A stretch of 33,557 nucleotides of DNA from Candidatus Woesebacteria bacterium RIFCSPHIGHO2_01_FULL_39_32 (GCA_001792345.1 MGGJ01000006.1:86656-120212), one strand, 5' to 3'; positions 23,191-30,716 are shown, counted from the first letter of the stretch. The notes: generated from the sequence alone by a model not told the origin. Made by a program: numbers and translations.

Positions 23191-23665
23191 GGGAACTAAA
23201 TTTTTGTAAGGCCTTTATTTGTGTATCTTCAATATGCACCTCTTCCCTTTTTTCTTTTATTAATTTTACAGCATCCTCCAAGGTGTAACCTTCATATCTC
23301 ATTAAATAGGCTGCGACCATGGAGGGGCTCCGTGCGTGACCGTTTTTGCAGTGGACATAAACCTTTTTACCGTTCTTTACGGCCTCGTGCATTACCGACG
23401 TTCCAATATCAAGTTGTGTTTGTGTGGGGGCATATCCGTCAACAACCGGAAGCCAAAGGTATGTCTCTATATCTCTTGGCGGTAGTTCATTTTCCTCATG
23501 ACTCAAATTTAGCTCAACCGAAACTCCTAATTTTTTAAATTCTTCTCCATGAATCAAACAAAACCCTCCCTTACATAAGTCGGAACCGATGTAAATTTTG
23601 TCAGTAATTTTGGAGAAGTCAAACTTATGTTCGTCGTTTCTTCCTTTCGGTTCTTGCTTTAGCAT
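23183..23665 (-). CDS. Dual-specificity / tyrosine-type protein phosphatase
   Basis: 160 aa. The P-loop CX5R is HCKNGHARS with Cys106 and Arg112, and the general acid is probably Asp76 in VVDGYAP. The fold order ITDKIYIGSD...GVSVELNLSHE is typical of compact DSPs. It could dephosphorylate proteins, phosphoinositol-like compounds or sugars. It starts inside the GAPDH stop codon (TAATG) and overlaps rpe by 8 nt, so it is locked into the sugar-phosphate operon, and a regulatory or metabolite phosphatase role is plausible. Confidence 0.88.
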   Translation of the reverse strand: MLKQEPKGRNDEHKFDFSKITDKIYIGSDLCKGGFCLIHGEEFKKLGVSVELNLSHEENELPPRDIETYLWLPVVDGYAPTQTQLDIGTSVMHEAVKNGKKVYVHCKNGHARSPSMVAAYLMRYEGYTLEDAVKLIKEKREEVHIEDTQIKALQKFSSHD

Positions 23666-24795
23666 TAACTTATTCTTTTTTTAAACGAGAGTGTGATCGG
23701 ATCACTCGGAGCTTCCTTGCTATCCAACCTCTGTCCAACTCTTATCACCTGTTCGACCAACCTACTCGCATATCCCCATTCATTATCATACCAGGCAAAA
23801 ACTTTGACTAAATTTCCCGCAACCACCTGCGTCAGCGATAAATCAACAATCGCAGACTCATCTCTTCCTACTATATCCGAAGAAACCAACGGTTCATCAG
23901 AAACAGCAAGAATCCCTTTGTAAAGGAGGTTTTGGGTTGCATCTTTAAAAGCTTGATTAACTTCATCAACAGTAACCTTACTTTTGAGAACCAAAGTAAA
24001 GTCTGTAATCGAACCAGTTGCTGTTGGAACACGAAGGGCCATTCCGTCAAAAAGGCCTTTCAACTCGGGAATCGTCTCTGTTGTCGAGATAGCAGCACCA
24101 GTTGTCGTGGGAATAATATTTTCTGCAGCAGCACGGGCTCGGCGTAAGTCTTTGTGCGAGTTATCTTGCAAGTTTTGGTCGTCTGTGTAGGAATGAATTG
24201 TGGTCATCATCGCCTTCTCAATACCAAACTTAGCGTGCATTACCGCCGCAACAGGCGCAACACAATTGGTAGTACAAGATGAGTTAGATAAAACTTCGGC
24301 ATCACCTTTATACTCATTAACCCCTATTATGTAAGTTCCTACGTTTCCTCCTTTGACCGGAGCTGAAATTACAACCCGTTTTGCTCCACCTAGAGCGTGT
24401 TTTTTGGCTCCTTCCTCATCAGTAAAAACACCGGTTGACTCAATAACAACCTCAACTCCATATTTTTCCCATGGAATTTTTGCTGGATCCTTCTGAGCCA
24501 AAATAGGAATTTCCTGCCTGCCGGCAGGCAGGTCTTTGTTATCAATCTTAAGATAACCAATTAACGGATCATCATCTGAAGCCTGTTTAGAATCCTTAAC
24601 TTTCTCCGAGGTAACTTCTTTTTCATATTTACGATACATCGTGTCATAGTTCACGAGATGCGCCCAACCACCCACGTTCATACTCCCCGAAGTGTTTATT
24701 GCGGCAACCTCCAAATTATTCGTATGCTTAAGAAGTGCAATACGAAATGCGATCCTCCCAATCCTCCCAAAACCATTAATTCCTACCTTGACCAT
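23665..24795 (-). CDS. gap: Glyceraldehyde-3-phosphate dehydrogenase, type I
   Basis: 376 aa, longer than the usual 330-340. It oxidises GAP with NAD(P) and phosphate to 1,3-bisphosphoglycerate. It has VGINGFGRIGR at the N-terminus, catalytic Cys174 in SNSSCTTNC, His201 in TTIHSYTDDQ, HKDLRRARAA and WYDNEWGYASRLV near the end. Two additions explain the extra length: an insertion around residues 65-95 containing LPAGRQ (89-94) encoded by a perfect palindrome (24513-24532), and a C-terminal tail of about 20 residues after RVGQRLDS. The stop overlaps the phosphatase start. Confidence 0.97.
   Translation of the reverse strand: MVKVGINGFGRIGRIAFRIALLKHTNNLEVAAINTSGSMNVGGWAHLVNYDTMYRKYEKEVTSEKVKDSKQASDDDPLIGYLKIDNKDLPAGRQEIPILAQKDPAKIPWEKYGVEVVIESTGVFTDEEGAKKHALGGAKRVVISAPVKGGNVGTYIIGVNEYKGDAEVLSNSSCTTNCVAPVAAVMHAKFGIEKAMMTTIHSYTDDQNLQDNSHKDLRRARAAAENIIPTTTGAAISTTETIPELKGLFDGMALRVPTATGSITDFTLVLKSKVTVDEVNQAFKDATQNLLYKGILAVSDEPLVSSDIVGRDESAIVDLSLTQVVAGNLVKVFAWYDNEWGYASRLVEQVIRVGQRLDSKEAPSDPITLSFKKRIS
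24513..24532. repeat. Perfect 20-bp palindrome inserted in gap
   Basis: A fully self-complementary 20-mer made of CCTG/CAGG words around a central CCGG. In frame it encodes LPAGRQ. It is far more GC-rich than the host gene. A related GGCAGGCAGG word occurs at 32986-32995. Confidence 0.85.
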
Positions 24796-24844
24796 ATCAC
24801 TTTCACTTTACTAAAATGCAGATCTAATTACAACAATATAAGTT

Positions 24845-25093
24845 TCAGTCCTTTGGTTTCGTAAGTTTAAAATTACGTAACTTCCCTTTTCTAATTTCCG
24901 CCTCCGTCCAAGTTTTACATTTAACACAAAGAGTATGAACTTCCCCGCTCATTCTTTTGTTTAAAGAAAATGTTTCTAAAACTCTTTCAACCGGATATAT
25001 CTTGTCGATAACCAGATCCTTTGACTGCCATTCAACTATCGCACCACAGTTAGGACAACCTTTATCGAGTTTAATAATGTTATACACTCCCAT
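24845..25093 (-). CDS. Small zinc-ribbon protein (82 aa)
   Basis: CPNCG (13-17) and CVKCKTW (56-62) form two knuckles of a treble-clef or ribbon zinc site separated by about 40 residues. The tail is Lys-rich (RKGKLRNFKLTKPKD). It sits between pgk and gap with its own promoter. It is possibly an RNA- or DNA-binding or protein-adaptor ribbon; no specific family recognised. Confidence 0.75.
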   Translation of the reverse strand: MGVYNIIKLDKGCPNCGAIVEWQSKDLVIDKIYPVERVLETFSLNKRMSGEVHTLCVKCKTWTEAEIRKGKLRNFKLTKPKD

Positions 25094-25109
25094 AAAAATA
25101 GTTATAGCA
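25094..25109 (-). promoter_or_regulatory. Extended -10 promoter of the zinc-ribbon gene
   Basis: Minus strand TGCTATAAC (25109-25101), 7 nt before the ATG at 25093; another near-leaderless start. Confidence 0.5.
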
Positions 25110-25179
25110 AGATATGATTATTTTTTAACAAATGATGAAAAACTTCTTAAAATGAAATTCTTCGGAAAAACCAAAATAG

Positions 25180-26217
25180 CTAGTTCCCTCTAAGTGCTTC
25201 AATTCCGGGTAATGTACCTTTGGCTAAAAATTCAAGCATGGCACCACCGCCGACCGAAATCCAATCAAATTTATTTAGCAAGTTATACATTGTTAAGGCA
25301 GCCTCCGTATCTCCTCCCCCTGCAACTTTATATGCGGAAGAGTTTGCTACAGCTTCGAAAACTCTTTTGGTTCCCTGCCTATGTCCTTCATCTTCATACT
25401 TACCAATAACTCCGGCTAGGACTATTGTCTTTGCTTTTTTTATCTCTTCTTCAAAATTTTCAATCGAACGCATGGTTATATCTTCTTTATCCGGATTTAG
25501 TTGAGCAATTAAAACTTTCTCATCATGATAATCTTCGTCCATAAATTTAGGTAGTCGTCCTGCAACTAACACTTTATCCGCAAGATTTTTTATATTTTTG
25601 ATCATTTCAAGTTTATCTTTTTTAATTCCGCTAATAAGAAAAACCAAAGGCCTCTCTGGGTTTTCGATAACCCTGCTTAGATGTTCAACTTCTTGAACAA
25701 ATCTCATTCCTGCGGCATGAGGTAAGTACTTTGGAATTCCTACTAAAGATGCGTGTGCTCTATGTGATACGGCAAATGCTTCATTAACATAGACTTCTCC
25801 GAAAGATGCGAGTTGTTTTGCAAATTCTTCATCATTCTCTTCCTCCCTTTTGTCGAATCTTAAATTCTCAAGTAATATAATTTCCCCTTCTTTTAAATTT
25901 TCAGAGTGAGTCTTTGCATCTTCTCCAACAATGTCGCTAACAAATTCGACTTTTCTGTTTATAACTCTACCTATAACATCAGCAAGTGGTTCTAAAGAAA
26001 GCTCTTTCCACCCTTCAGGCTTGCCCGCCGAAGTCTCGACGAAGGCGGGTCTACCTTTGTGTCCAATAATTATAGTTTTTGACTTAACTTCGATCAAATA
26101 GCTCAGAGTGGATTTTGCAGTTTCTATTCTTGTGTAATCCTCAGCAACGTCTAAATCCATCCTCACAATTACTTTTTTCCCAGAAACATTCAAGTCCGAT
26201 AATTTTGGAAAATTCAT
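25180..26217 (-). CDS. pgk: Phosphoglycerate kinase, short and divergent
   Basis: 345 aa against the usual 390-400. It transfers phosphate between 1,3-bisphosphoglycerate and ADP. Conserved parts are VIVRMDLDV (16-24), HKGRP (53-57), ENLRFDKREEENDEEFAKQLASFGEVYVNEAFAVSHRAHAS and the C-terminal GGGDTEAAL...ISVGGGAMLEFLAKGTLPGIEAL. The usual LGGAKVSDK segment is reduced to ISGIKKDKLEMI, and the first domain loop is trimmed. An inserted palindromic word (26024-26049) replaces the normal sequence after HKGRP with AFVETSAGKPEGW. The nucleotide-binding glycines are intact, so I expect activity. Confidence 0.93.
   Translation of the reverse strand: MNFPKLSDLNVSGKKVIVRMDLDVAEDYTRIETAKSTLSYLIEVKSKTIIIGHKGRPAFVETSAGKPEGWKELSLEPLADVIGRVINRKVEFVSDIVGEDAKTHSENLKEGEIILLENLRFDKREEENDEEFAKQLASFGEVYVNEAFAVSHRAHASLVGIPKYLPHAAGMRFVQEVEHLSRVIENPERPLVFLISGIKKDKLEMIKNIKNLADKVLVAGRLPKFMDEDYHDEKVLIAQLNPDKEDITMRSIENFEEEIKKAKTIVLAGVIGKYEDEGHRQGTKRVFEAVANSSAYKVAGGGDTEAALTMYNLLNKFDWISVGGGAMLEFLAKGTLPGIEALRGN
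26024..26049. repeat. Palindromic word inserted in frame in pgk
   Basis: CCCGCC (26024-26029) and GGCGGG (26044-26049) flank GAAGTCTCGACGAA. On the coding strand it gives RPAFVETSAG just after the substrate-binding GRP motif. It is GC-rich against the local background. Confidence 0.7.
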
Positions 26218-26241
26218 AATATTGATAGGTTATTTTATTAC

Positions 26242-26478
26242 TTATTCTAACCAGATGTACGTAGTTACACCGTAGCATGAGCATCGATTAATCCCTTTGT
26301 CATCTACGAAATATTCCTTCAATCCCAGACATCCGCAATCTACTGCCCATGTTTTGGGAAAACCAATCCTCCAGGGCAGTTGAAAAAACAAAATAAATCC
26401 AAATAGAAATAAAGTTATGAATAATAGAAGTGAAATTCTCTTTATACTAATTTTTTGTTTTCCTGTTTTCTGAATCAT
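26242..26478 (-). CDS. Small membrane protein with Cys pairs (78 aa)
   Basis: A basic N-terminus (KTGKQKISIKR) precedes one helix (about 15-34). The outside part (PWRIGFPKTWAVDCGCLGLKEYFVDDKGINRCSCYG) has CxC and CSC pairs that could bind a metal or form disulfides. It lies 3 nt after rpiB and 24 nt before pgk, in the same operon. Not recognised. Confidence 0.68.
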   Translation of the reverse strand: MIQKTGKQKISIKRISLLLFITLFLFGFILFFQLPWRIGFPKTWAVDCGCLGLKEYFVDDKGINRCSCYGVTTYIWLE

Positions 26479-26481
26479 AAT

Positions 26482-26946
26482 TTAATTATTGGCTTCTATC
26501 TTTTTAATATCGGAAAGTCTTTTTTTATAACGTACTTTTTCTGAAAACTTGGTTTCCAGGAAAACTTTCAACATTTTTTTTGCCTCTTCCTCTTTTGTAA
26601 AATCAGAGGCAATTACCAAAACATTCATATCATCATCATTTCTTCCTGCTTTAACTTGCCCAACCGTCTTTCCAATCGAGGCTCGCACTCCATCAAATTT
26701 ATTTGCAACAACATCAACCCCCACACCACTCCCACACAAAAGTATTCCCTTGTCTGCCGTTGCTTTGGCAAAGGAAGATCGGCTCACAATCGAAGCTACC
26801 CTTTCAGCATAAACAGTATAGTCATCGCTCGGATCCAAACGATCCGCACCCATGTCCTCAAATTCGTATCCCCAATCAAATAACCACTTCGCTATTTTTT
26901 CTTTTAAAACAAAGCCTCTGTGGTCAGCACCTACGTAAACCTTCAT
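26482..26946 (-). CDS. rpiB: Ribose-5-phosphate isomerase B
   Basis: 154 aa from ATG 26946, which overlaps the previous stop (ATGA) with AAGGAG directly upstream; nine further in-frame codons upstream are not needed. It interconverts ribose-5- and ribulose-5-phosphate. It has KVYVGADHRGFVLKEKI (2-18) with His9, and GILLCGSGVGVDVVANK with Cys71 as the expected base. The segment RSSFAKATAD (56-65) interrupts the normal loop before GILLCG and is encoded by an inserted repeat (26748-26781). The usual REHN motif is GRNDDD, so one phosphate or ring-opening residue differs. Confidence 0.93.
   Translation of the reverse strand: MKVYVGADHRGFVLKEKIAKWLFDWGYEFEDMGADRLDPSDDYTVYAERVASIVSRSSFAKATADKGILLCGSGVGVDVVANKFDGVRASIGKTVGQVKAGRNDDDMNVLVIASDFTKEEEAKKMLKVFLETKFSEKVRYKKRLSDIKKIEANN
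26748..26781. repeat. Palindromic word inserted in frame in rpiB
   Basis: Contains TTGCTTTGGCAA with CCTT/AAGG flanks. The coding strand reads RSSFAKATADKG. From memory, SFAKATADK-type insertions are a recurring signature of palindromic repeats in Patescibacteria proteins. Confidence 0.65.
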
Positions 26947-27137
26947 ACTCCTTTTTGATAATCTTTGTACCACCAGATAACAGGAATGATGATTAATATA
27001 AGACCTAAGGCTAACAATATGTAGCCTGCAATAAAACCTTCTCCCAAAAATTGGCCGCCCACAATTCCAGTGAGCGTCAACACGATACCTATCATTGCCA
27101 TAAAAGCCCGAATATATTGTTTAGTTCCTCCGCTCAT
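26943..27137 (-). CDS. Small two-helix membrane protein (64 aa)
   Basis: Helices lie at about 9-29 and 33-54, with a short Gly-rich turn (GGQFLGEGF) and the tail WYKDYQKGV. Both ends overlap neighbours as ATGA (tpiA stop at 27134-27136, rpiB start at 26946), so translation is almost certainly coupled. Unrecognised; it is one of several such proteins in the sugar-phosphate operons. Confidence 0.72.
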   Translation of the reverse strand: MSGGTKQYIRAFMAMIGIVLTLTGIVGGQFLGEGFIAGYILLALGLILIIIPVIWWYKDYQKGV

Positions 27138-27793
27138 TTAAACCCCTCCACCAAATCCAAAATCTCTTTTCTTGGATCTTTGGCAGTAACAATGTCAGAT
27201 GCTACAGCAACCCCAACTGCACCCAACTCCAAACTTTTTTTAACATCTTTAGCCGATTTTATACCTGCTCCAACCACAAGAGGAAGCTCTTTTTCGCGGG
27301 TTTTCGCAACAGCTTTCGCTATAATTTCAGGTTTAGTTTCCGAAACAGAGGTAGTTTTACTACCGACTAATTCGGGAGGCTCATAAGAAACATATGTGGG
27401 TCTAAGTTCAATAACCCTTTCTAATTCTCTGAGATCCCCAGCGAAAATTAAAGTTTTCAAACCGACTTCAAGGGCCCTTTGGTTGGCACGTCTTAAATCC
27501 TCAAAATTTTTAAATTTATACTCGGAGTGATTTAAAAAAGTTCCAATGGCACCGTCTTCTAAAACTGCTTCAGGTAAAACCGCTCCGGTATGGGCACCAA
27601 ACTCATATGGGTCTATATGTTGAACCCAAATTTCTAACTTTGAAATTTGAATGACTTCTTTTACATCTCCTGATTGAATAACGGGAATTATCTTAACTTG
27701 AGTTTCATGAGCGATTTCTTCTAAAATTCGCACCAACTCCAAAGCAGCAACACCGGTTCCTTGTTCGTAAGTTTTAAAATTAACGAAGATCAT
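27134..27793 (-). CDS. tpiA: Triosephosphate isomerase, short archaeal-like type
   Basis: 219 aa, about 30 residues shorter than the common bacterial enzyme. It interconverts DHAP and GAP. Catalytic residues are visible: Asn5 and Lys7 (VNFKTY), His89 (LNHSE) and Glu138 (YEPPELVG). GAGIKSAKD and GVAVASDIV are the phosphate loops. The VNFKTY start and the YEPPELVG loop are typical of archaeal TIMs. The start is 6 nt after the glutaredoxin stop and the stop overlaps the next small gene. Confidence 0.93.
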   Translation of the reverse strand: MIFVNFKTYEQGTGVAALELVRILEEIAHETQVKIIPVIQSGDVKEVIQISKLEIWVQHIDPYEFGAHTGAVLPEAVLEDGAIGTFLNHSEYKFKNFEDLRRANQRALEVGLKTLIFAGDLRELERVIELRPTYVSYEPPELVGSKTTSVSETKPEIIAKAVAKTREKELPLVVGAGIKSAKDVKKSLELGAVGVAVASDIVTAKDPRKEILDLVEGFK

Positions 27794-27799
27794 ATTAGG

Positions 27800-28051
27800 C
27801 TAGCTAATACCCAACATTTCATTCACTCTATTTTTGTCAAAACCGATTATAGTTCCTTTTGTACCATCATCCTTAACTACCAATGTAAAAGGTACTCCTA
27901 AAAACCCACCCGAGACTTTAGACATTTCTTCTCTCGCTACATCATCCTGATCGACCAGTTTCTCCGAATAGGTAATATTTTTACTCTCCAAATAGTCCTT
28001 TAACATTTTACAATAAGGACAAGTTACGGTTGTATAAACAATCACTTGCAT
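27800..28051 (-). CDS. Glutaredoxin-like thiol-disulfide protein
   Basis: 83 aa from ATG 28051, chosen because AGAGGTGGTGA ends 5 nt upstream; the longer reading from 28093 would translate through this Shine-Dalgarno. It has the CPYC active site (11-14), a cis-proline in GVPFT (Pro54) and GFDKNRVNEML at the end, all typical of NrdH/GrxC-size proteins. It acts in the cytoplasm in dithiol exchange. It is the first gene of the tpiA-rpiB-pgk series. Confidence 0.9.
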   Translation of the reverse strand: MQVIVYTTVTCPYCKMLKDYLESKNITYSEKLVDQDDVAREEMSKVSGGFLGVPFTLVVKDDGTKGTIIGFDKNRVNEMLGIS

Positions 28052-28087
28052 AAAAGTCACCACCTCTCGAAAATAAACTTTAATAAC

Positions 28088-28156
28088 TACCAATAAGTAC
28101 CAATTTCAAATAAATACCAATTTCCAAAGAATTTTCATTGGTCATTGGACTATTGG
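28088..28156. repeat. Inverted CCAAT/ATTGG word cluster
   Basis: TACCAAT at 28088, 28098 and 28115; ATTGG at 28137, 28144 and 28152. The two halves are inverted relative to each other. The period is only partly 7, so it is a looser member of the heptad class. It separates the cupredoxin and glutaredoxin genes. Confidence 0.5.
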
Positions 28157-28157
28157 T

Positions 28158-28583
28158 TTATTCTACCTCTAAACTTCCTTCCATACCTTGAGCTCTATGA
28201 TTTCCTACGCTGCAATAGAAATTAAATGTCCCGCTCTCGCTTGCAGTAAATTCTACAGTTGTACTCTCACCTGGTGAAATTGTATCAGAAGCAACGTTAA
28301 GTCCATCGAAAGTTATGTTGTGAGGAAAACTACCGGCATTTGTAAAACTTACTCGGACTTTTTCCCCAGCTTTAACAGAAATACTTGAGGGTGTAAATGA
28401 AAATTCTTTACCCTCAAGCTGTACTGCTCTAACGCTCGTCACGACTTCACCTCCATTGAAAGGTACCTCTCTCGTAACGGAACCAGGAGCCGGCAAAGTT
28501 TTCGTTCTACCGACAAAAAGAAAGTATCCTCCTACGAGTAAGACTACCAAAATAATTATTATTAACAGTCCTTTATTTTGCAT
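28158..28583 (-). CDS. Membrane-anchored cupredoxin (type 1 copper protein)
   Basis: 141 aa from ATG 28583, with GGGGGGTGA about 8 nt upstream; GTG 28592 and ATG 28589 are alternative starts. Signal anchor about 5-24. The copper ligands are His88 (FPHNITF), Cys124, His129 and Met134 (FYCSVGNHRAQGM), spaced as in plastocyanin-like proteins. It probably carries electrons or binds copper on the outer face. No oxidase is in the window, so the partner is unknown. Confidence 0.9.
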   Translation of the reverse strand: MQNKGLLIIIILVVLLVGGYFLFVGRTKTLPAPGSVTREVPFNGGEVVTSVRAVQLEGKEFSFTPSSISVKAGEKVRVSFTNAGSFPHNITFDGLNVASDTISPGESTTVEFTASESGTFNFYCSVGNHRAQGMEGSLEVE

Positions 28584-28600
28584 TAGCATCACCCCCCATT

Positions 28601-29332
28601 TTAAGTAAACAAGAAACTAATATATTTAAACCAACCCGGAGCTTCCAAATCTAGCACTTCTCCGGTTGATGCCGAAACAAAAAGCGTTACGGGTATAGAA
28701 TAATCATATGTCTTAAAGAGACTAAACACCTTTTCTCCTTGAATTGAATATTGGAGTTCCTGTTCCTTTTCGAATACTTCGATTTTCGGCTCGGTAATTC
28801 GATTCATTAAATTCGTACGTAGTGCCGACTCTACTGCTTCAATAGGAAAAACCGAAATGAACTTAGCTCCACTCGGAGTTTCCAAGGAGATTTGCGCTCT
28901 TTCAGAGTCAACGCTTACTGGATAAGTGGTTTCCGCACTAACTCCCTTTTGACTTAGAGTAAACTTATCGTCTCTTATTCCAATTACTAATTTTTGAACT
29001 TCAGCTCTTTCCTCTATCTCAACAAGGTTATTGCGCCAACCGGTGACGTCCAATTCTCTGGTTTCATTATCCGAAGAAACGAGAAGGCTAACTTTTCCAT
29101 CAGTCCTTTCCAGGCTCACCACAGACGATGAAGGAGGAGTTGTTTCCGCAGCTTTCTTAACTTCAATTGAGGAATGGCGAGGAATATCAAGAGCAAGACC
29201 GTCTTTTTCAGACAGTACATTCCAAACAACCTTGCCTGTATTGTCTATGACTATTAAGGATGCATAAGAAAGAGCCGTGCTAGAAACAAAAATTAAAGAA
29301 GATAAAATTAATATGGCAGCTATTCTTTTCAC
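28601..29332 (-). CDS. Secreted protein of unknown function
   Basis: 243 aa with a GTG start. The signal peptide (about 1-26, ending TALSYAS) is followed by a beta-rich exported domain with charged surfaces (VIDNTGKVVWNVL; SLLVSSDNETRELDV; KLVIGIRDDKFTLSQKG; VFPIEAVESALRTNLMNRI). There are no Cys or transmembrane segments after the signal. It sits 9-18 nt before the cupredoxin start, in one operon, so it could be a periplasm-like partner of the copper protein. No family recognised. Confidence 0.72.
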   Translation of the reverse strand: MKRIAAILILSSLIFVSSTALSYASLIVIDNTGKVVWNVLSEKDGLALDIPRHSSIEVKKAAETTPPSSSVVSLERTDGKVSLLVSSDNETRELDVTGWRNNLVEIEERAEVQKLVIGIRDDKFTLSQKGVSAETTYPVSVDSERAQISLETPSGAKFISVFPIEAVESALRTNLMNRITEPKIEVFEKEQELQYSIQGEKVFSLFKTYDYSIPVTLFVSASTGEVLDLEAPGWFKYISFLFT

Positions 29333-29356
29333 TTAATTCAAGGATATCACAAACAA

Positions 29357-29860
29357 CTAGAAGTTTCCCTCTATAATGACTTTTTCAGGAGTATTATCAG
29401 CCTTCTTTTCAAGTGTGATAATTACTTTACTGTGGTCGGAATAATCTACCTTTGATTCAAAACTAAGAGTCCAGCCACCTTTGGTAAGTTGTGGACGTCC
29501 TGTGGAAATAACCGAATAATTTTCAGAACCTTCTTCGCCTCTAACTAACCAAGCTTGATAAAAAGTTCCATCTTCAGGATCCACCAAGTCTGATATTATT
29601 GCGTGAGTAAATGTAGAATTTTCAAATTTGCGAGTCGCGATTCCTGAAGCAGTTCCCCCTAAAACGTCCTTCAATTCAGCTTTATCGATATCTTCAGGTA
29701 TCTCTATTTTAAATTTATCCTCCAGTGTTTCCTCGACTGATTTGGTGAGAGTCTCGGGAACCTTTAATTCCTCTAAACGTCGATTTCTTCTATTCCAGTA
29801 AATTACACCCACAAGTAAAAGAAGTATCACTGAACCAATTACTATATCCCTTCTTTTCAT
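29357..29860 (-). CDS. Membrane-anchored protein with anti-sigma RskA-like extracellular domain
   Basis: 167 aa. The N-terminus MKRRD is followed by one helix (about 7-22) and a basic stretch WNRRNRRLEELK. The outside domain (about 60-167) has GTFYQAWLVRG...SVISTGRPQLTKGGWTLSFES...SKVIITLEKKADNTPEKVIIEGNF. This YQAWLV...VIITLE...P arrangement recalls the C-terminal domain of RskA-type anti-sigma factors, but the cytoplasmic sigma-binding part is absent, so it is not an anti-sigma factor as such. First in line before the secreted protein and cupredoxin genes. Confidence 0.65.
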   Translation of the reverse strand: MKRRDIVIGSVILLLLVGVIYWNRRNRRLEELKVPETLTKSVEETLEDKFKIEIPEDIDKAELKDVLGGTASGIATRKFENSTFTHAIISDLVDPEDGTFYQAWLVRGEEGSENYSVISTGRPQLTKGGWTLSFESKVDYSDHSKVIITLEKKADNTPEKVIIEGNF

Positions 29861-29876
29861 TGAATTTAAAATACCA
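29861..29876 (-). promoter_or_regulatory. Extended -10 promoter, near-leaderless
   Basis: Minus strand TGGTATTTT (29876-29868), 7 nt before the ATG at 29860. Confidence 0.4.
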
Positions 29877-29938
29877 AATCAAACACTATATGTCAAACAA
29901 TTTTTTTCCCGCATTATCTCCGCACTATTTCCGCAGCA

Positions 29939-30112
29939 TTAACTCGTCTTTAAATACAAACCAAATAAAGAAAGGACAGCCGCAACCAAGAGCCACTGAG
30001 TTGAAGCAAGCCAAATGTCAGTCCCTAAATAGCCTACTCCCGCAAGTGCAACAGCAACTACTGCCCCACCCATAAGCACTTGAGAGAACATTCGCATATC
30101 CTTTTTGGCCAT
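29939..30112 (-). CDS. Small two-helix membrane protein (57 aa)
   Basis: Begins MAKKDMRMFSQVLMGGAVVA and ends LFGLYLKTS. Helices lie at about 11-29 and 39-54. A good Shine-Dalgarno, GGGGGTGA (30126-30119), lies 6 nt upstream of the ATG, and the gene follows the VIT1-like stop by 14 nt, so it belongs to that operon. The sequence from 29861 to 29938 holds nothing else I can name. Unrecognised. Confidence 0.7.
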   Translation of the reverse strand: MAKKDMRMFSQVLMGGAVVAVALAGVGYLGTDIWLASTQWLLVAAVLSLFGLYLKTS

Positions 30113-30126
30113 AAATATTCACCCCC

Positions 30127-30651
30127 TTAACTTAGAACAAAATTTCTAAGTAAATAACCCACCGTAAATGCTACAAAAGACGCAAAACCCCCTACTGTGA
30201 ATGTTTCAACTCCACTTTGGAAAACATTCCTTTTAGTGTAAATAGTTCGAAGAATCCCGACTAAGAAAAGTGAAAACCCAACTAATATTGTTGAGGCGAT
30301 AAAAGGAGATTGAATATGAAATAAAAACGGAACCAAGGGTATCAAACCAGCGATGTCGAACGCGAAAAAAGTTACAAACCCATGCTTTAAGGGAGACCCT
30401 TCCTGGCTTCCATCTTTTCCCTTAGTCTCTTCGTATTGAATTTCACTTTTTACTCCTAAGTAATTGCCTGCTGACATCGAAAAACCGTCAGCAAAAAGGT
30501 TGGCAAATCCCAAAATTAAAACTATGTTAGGATCCAAGCCTGCTCCAGCCGAACCAGCGACAACTGCAAATGTTGTTACAACGCCATCGCTTGCTGCAAA
30601 AACTGCATCTGAAAGATATTCTCCCCTTTCATGAATAGTCAAACGCGCCAT
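30127..30651 (-). CDS. VIT1/CCC1-family membrane transporter, short form
   Basis: 174 aa. The N-terminus is the family hallmark: ERGEYLSDAVFAASDGVVTTFAVVAGSAGAGLDPNIVLILGFANLFADGFSMSAGNYLGVKSE, giving helices 1 and 2 with the conserved Asp, Ser and Gly residues. A charged cytoplasmic loop follows (about 72-88), then three more helices. Family knowledge: VIT1/CCC1 proteins move Fe2+ or Mn2+ out of the cytosol. The Glu-rich metal-binding domain of plant VIT1 is missing, as in many small bacterial members. Confidence 0.88.
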   Translation of the reverse strand: MARLTIHERGEYLSDAVFAASDGVVTTFAVVAGSAGAGLDPNIVLILGFANLFADGFSMSAGNYLGVKSEIQYEETKGKDGSQEGSPLKHGFVTFFAFDIAGLIPLVPFLFHIQSPFIASTILVGFSLFLVGILRTIYTKRNVFQSGVETFTVGGFASFVAFTVGYLLRNFVLS

Positions 30652-30668
30652 CGTATATCATGTTAGCA
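30652..30668 (-). promoter_or_regulatory. Extended -10 promoter of the VIT1-like gene
   Basis: Minus strand TGCTAACAT (30668-30660), 8 nt before the ATG at 30651. Confidence 0.45.
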
Positions 30669-30679
30669 TAAAATTCCTC

Positions 30680-30708
30680 TTGCAATGAATAAGGCTTTAT
30701 TTAATAAT
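30680..30708 (+). promoter_or_regulatory. Promoter of the cobalamin-riboswitch operon
   Basis: -35 TTGCAA (30680-30685), 16-bp spacer, -10 TAATAAT (30702-30708), placing the start just before the aptamer. The TTGCAA is self-complementary and could also serve the divergent VIT1-like promoter. Confidence 0.45.
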
Positions 30709-30716
30709 GATTTCAG

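Noticed and set aside
29860-30075. 71-aa plus-strand ORF
   Set aside because: It overlaps the better-supported minus-strand 57-aa gene that has a strong Shine-Dalgarno and two clean membrane helices.
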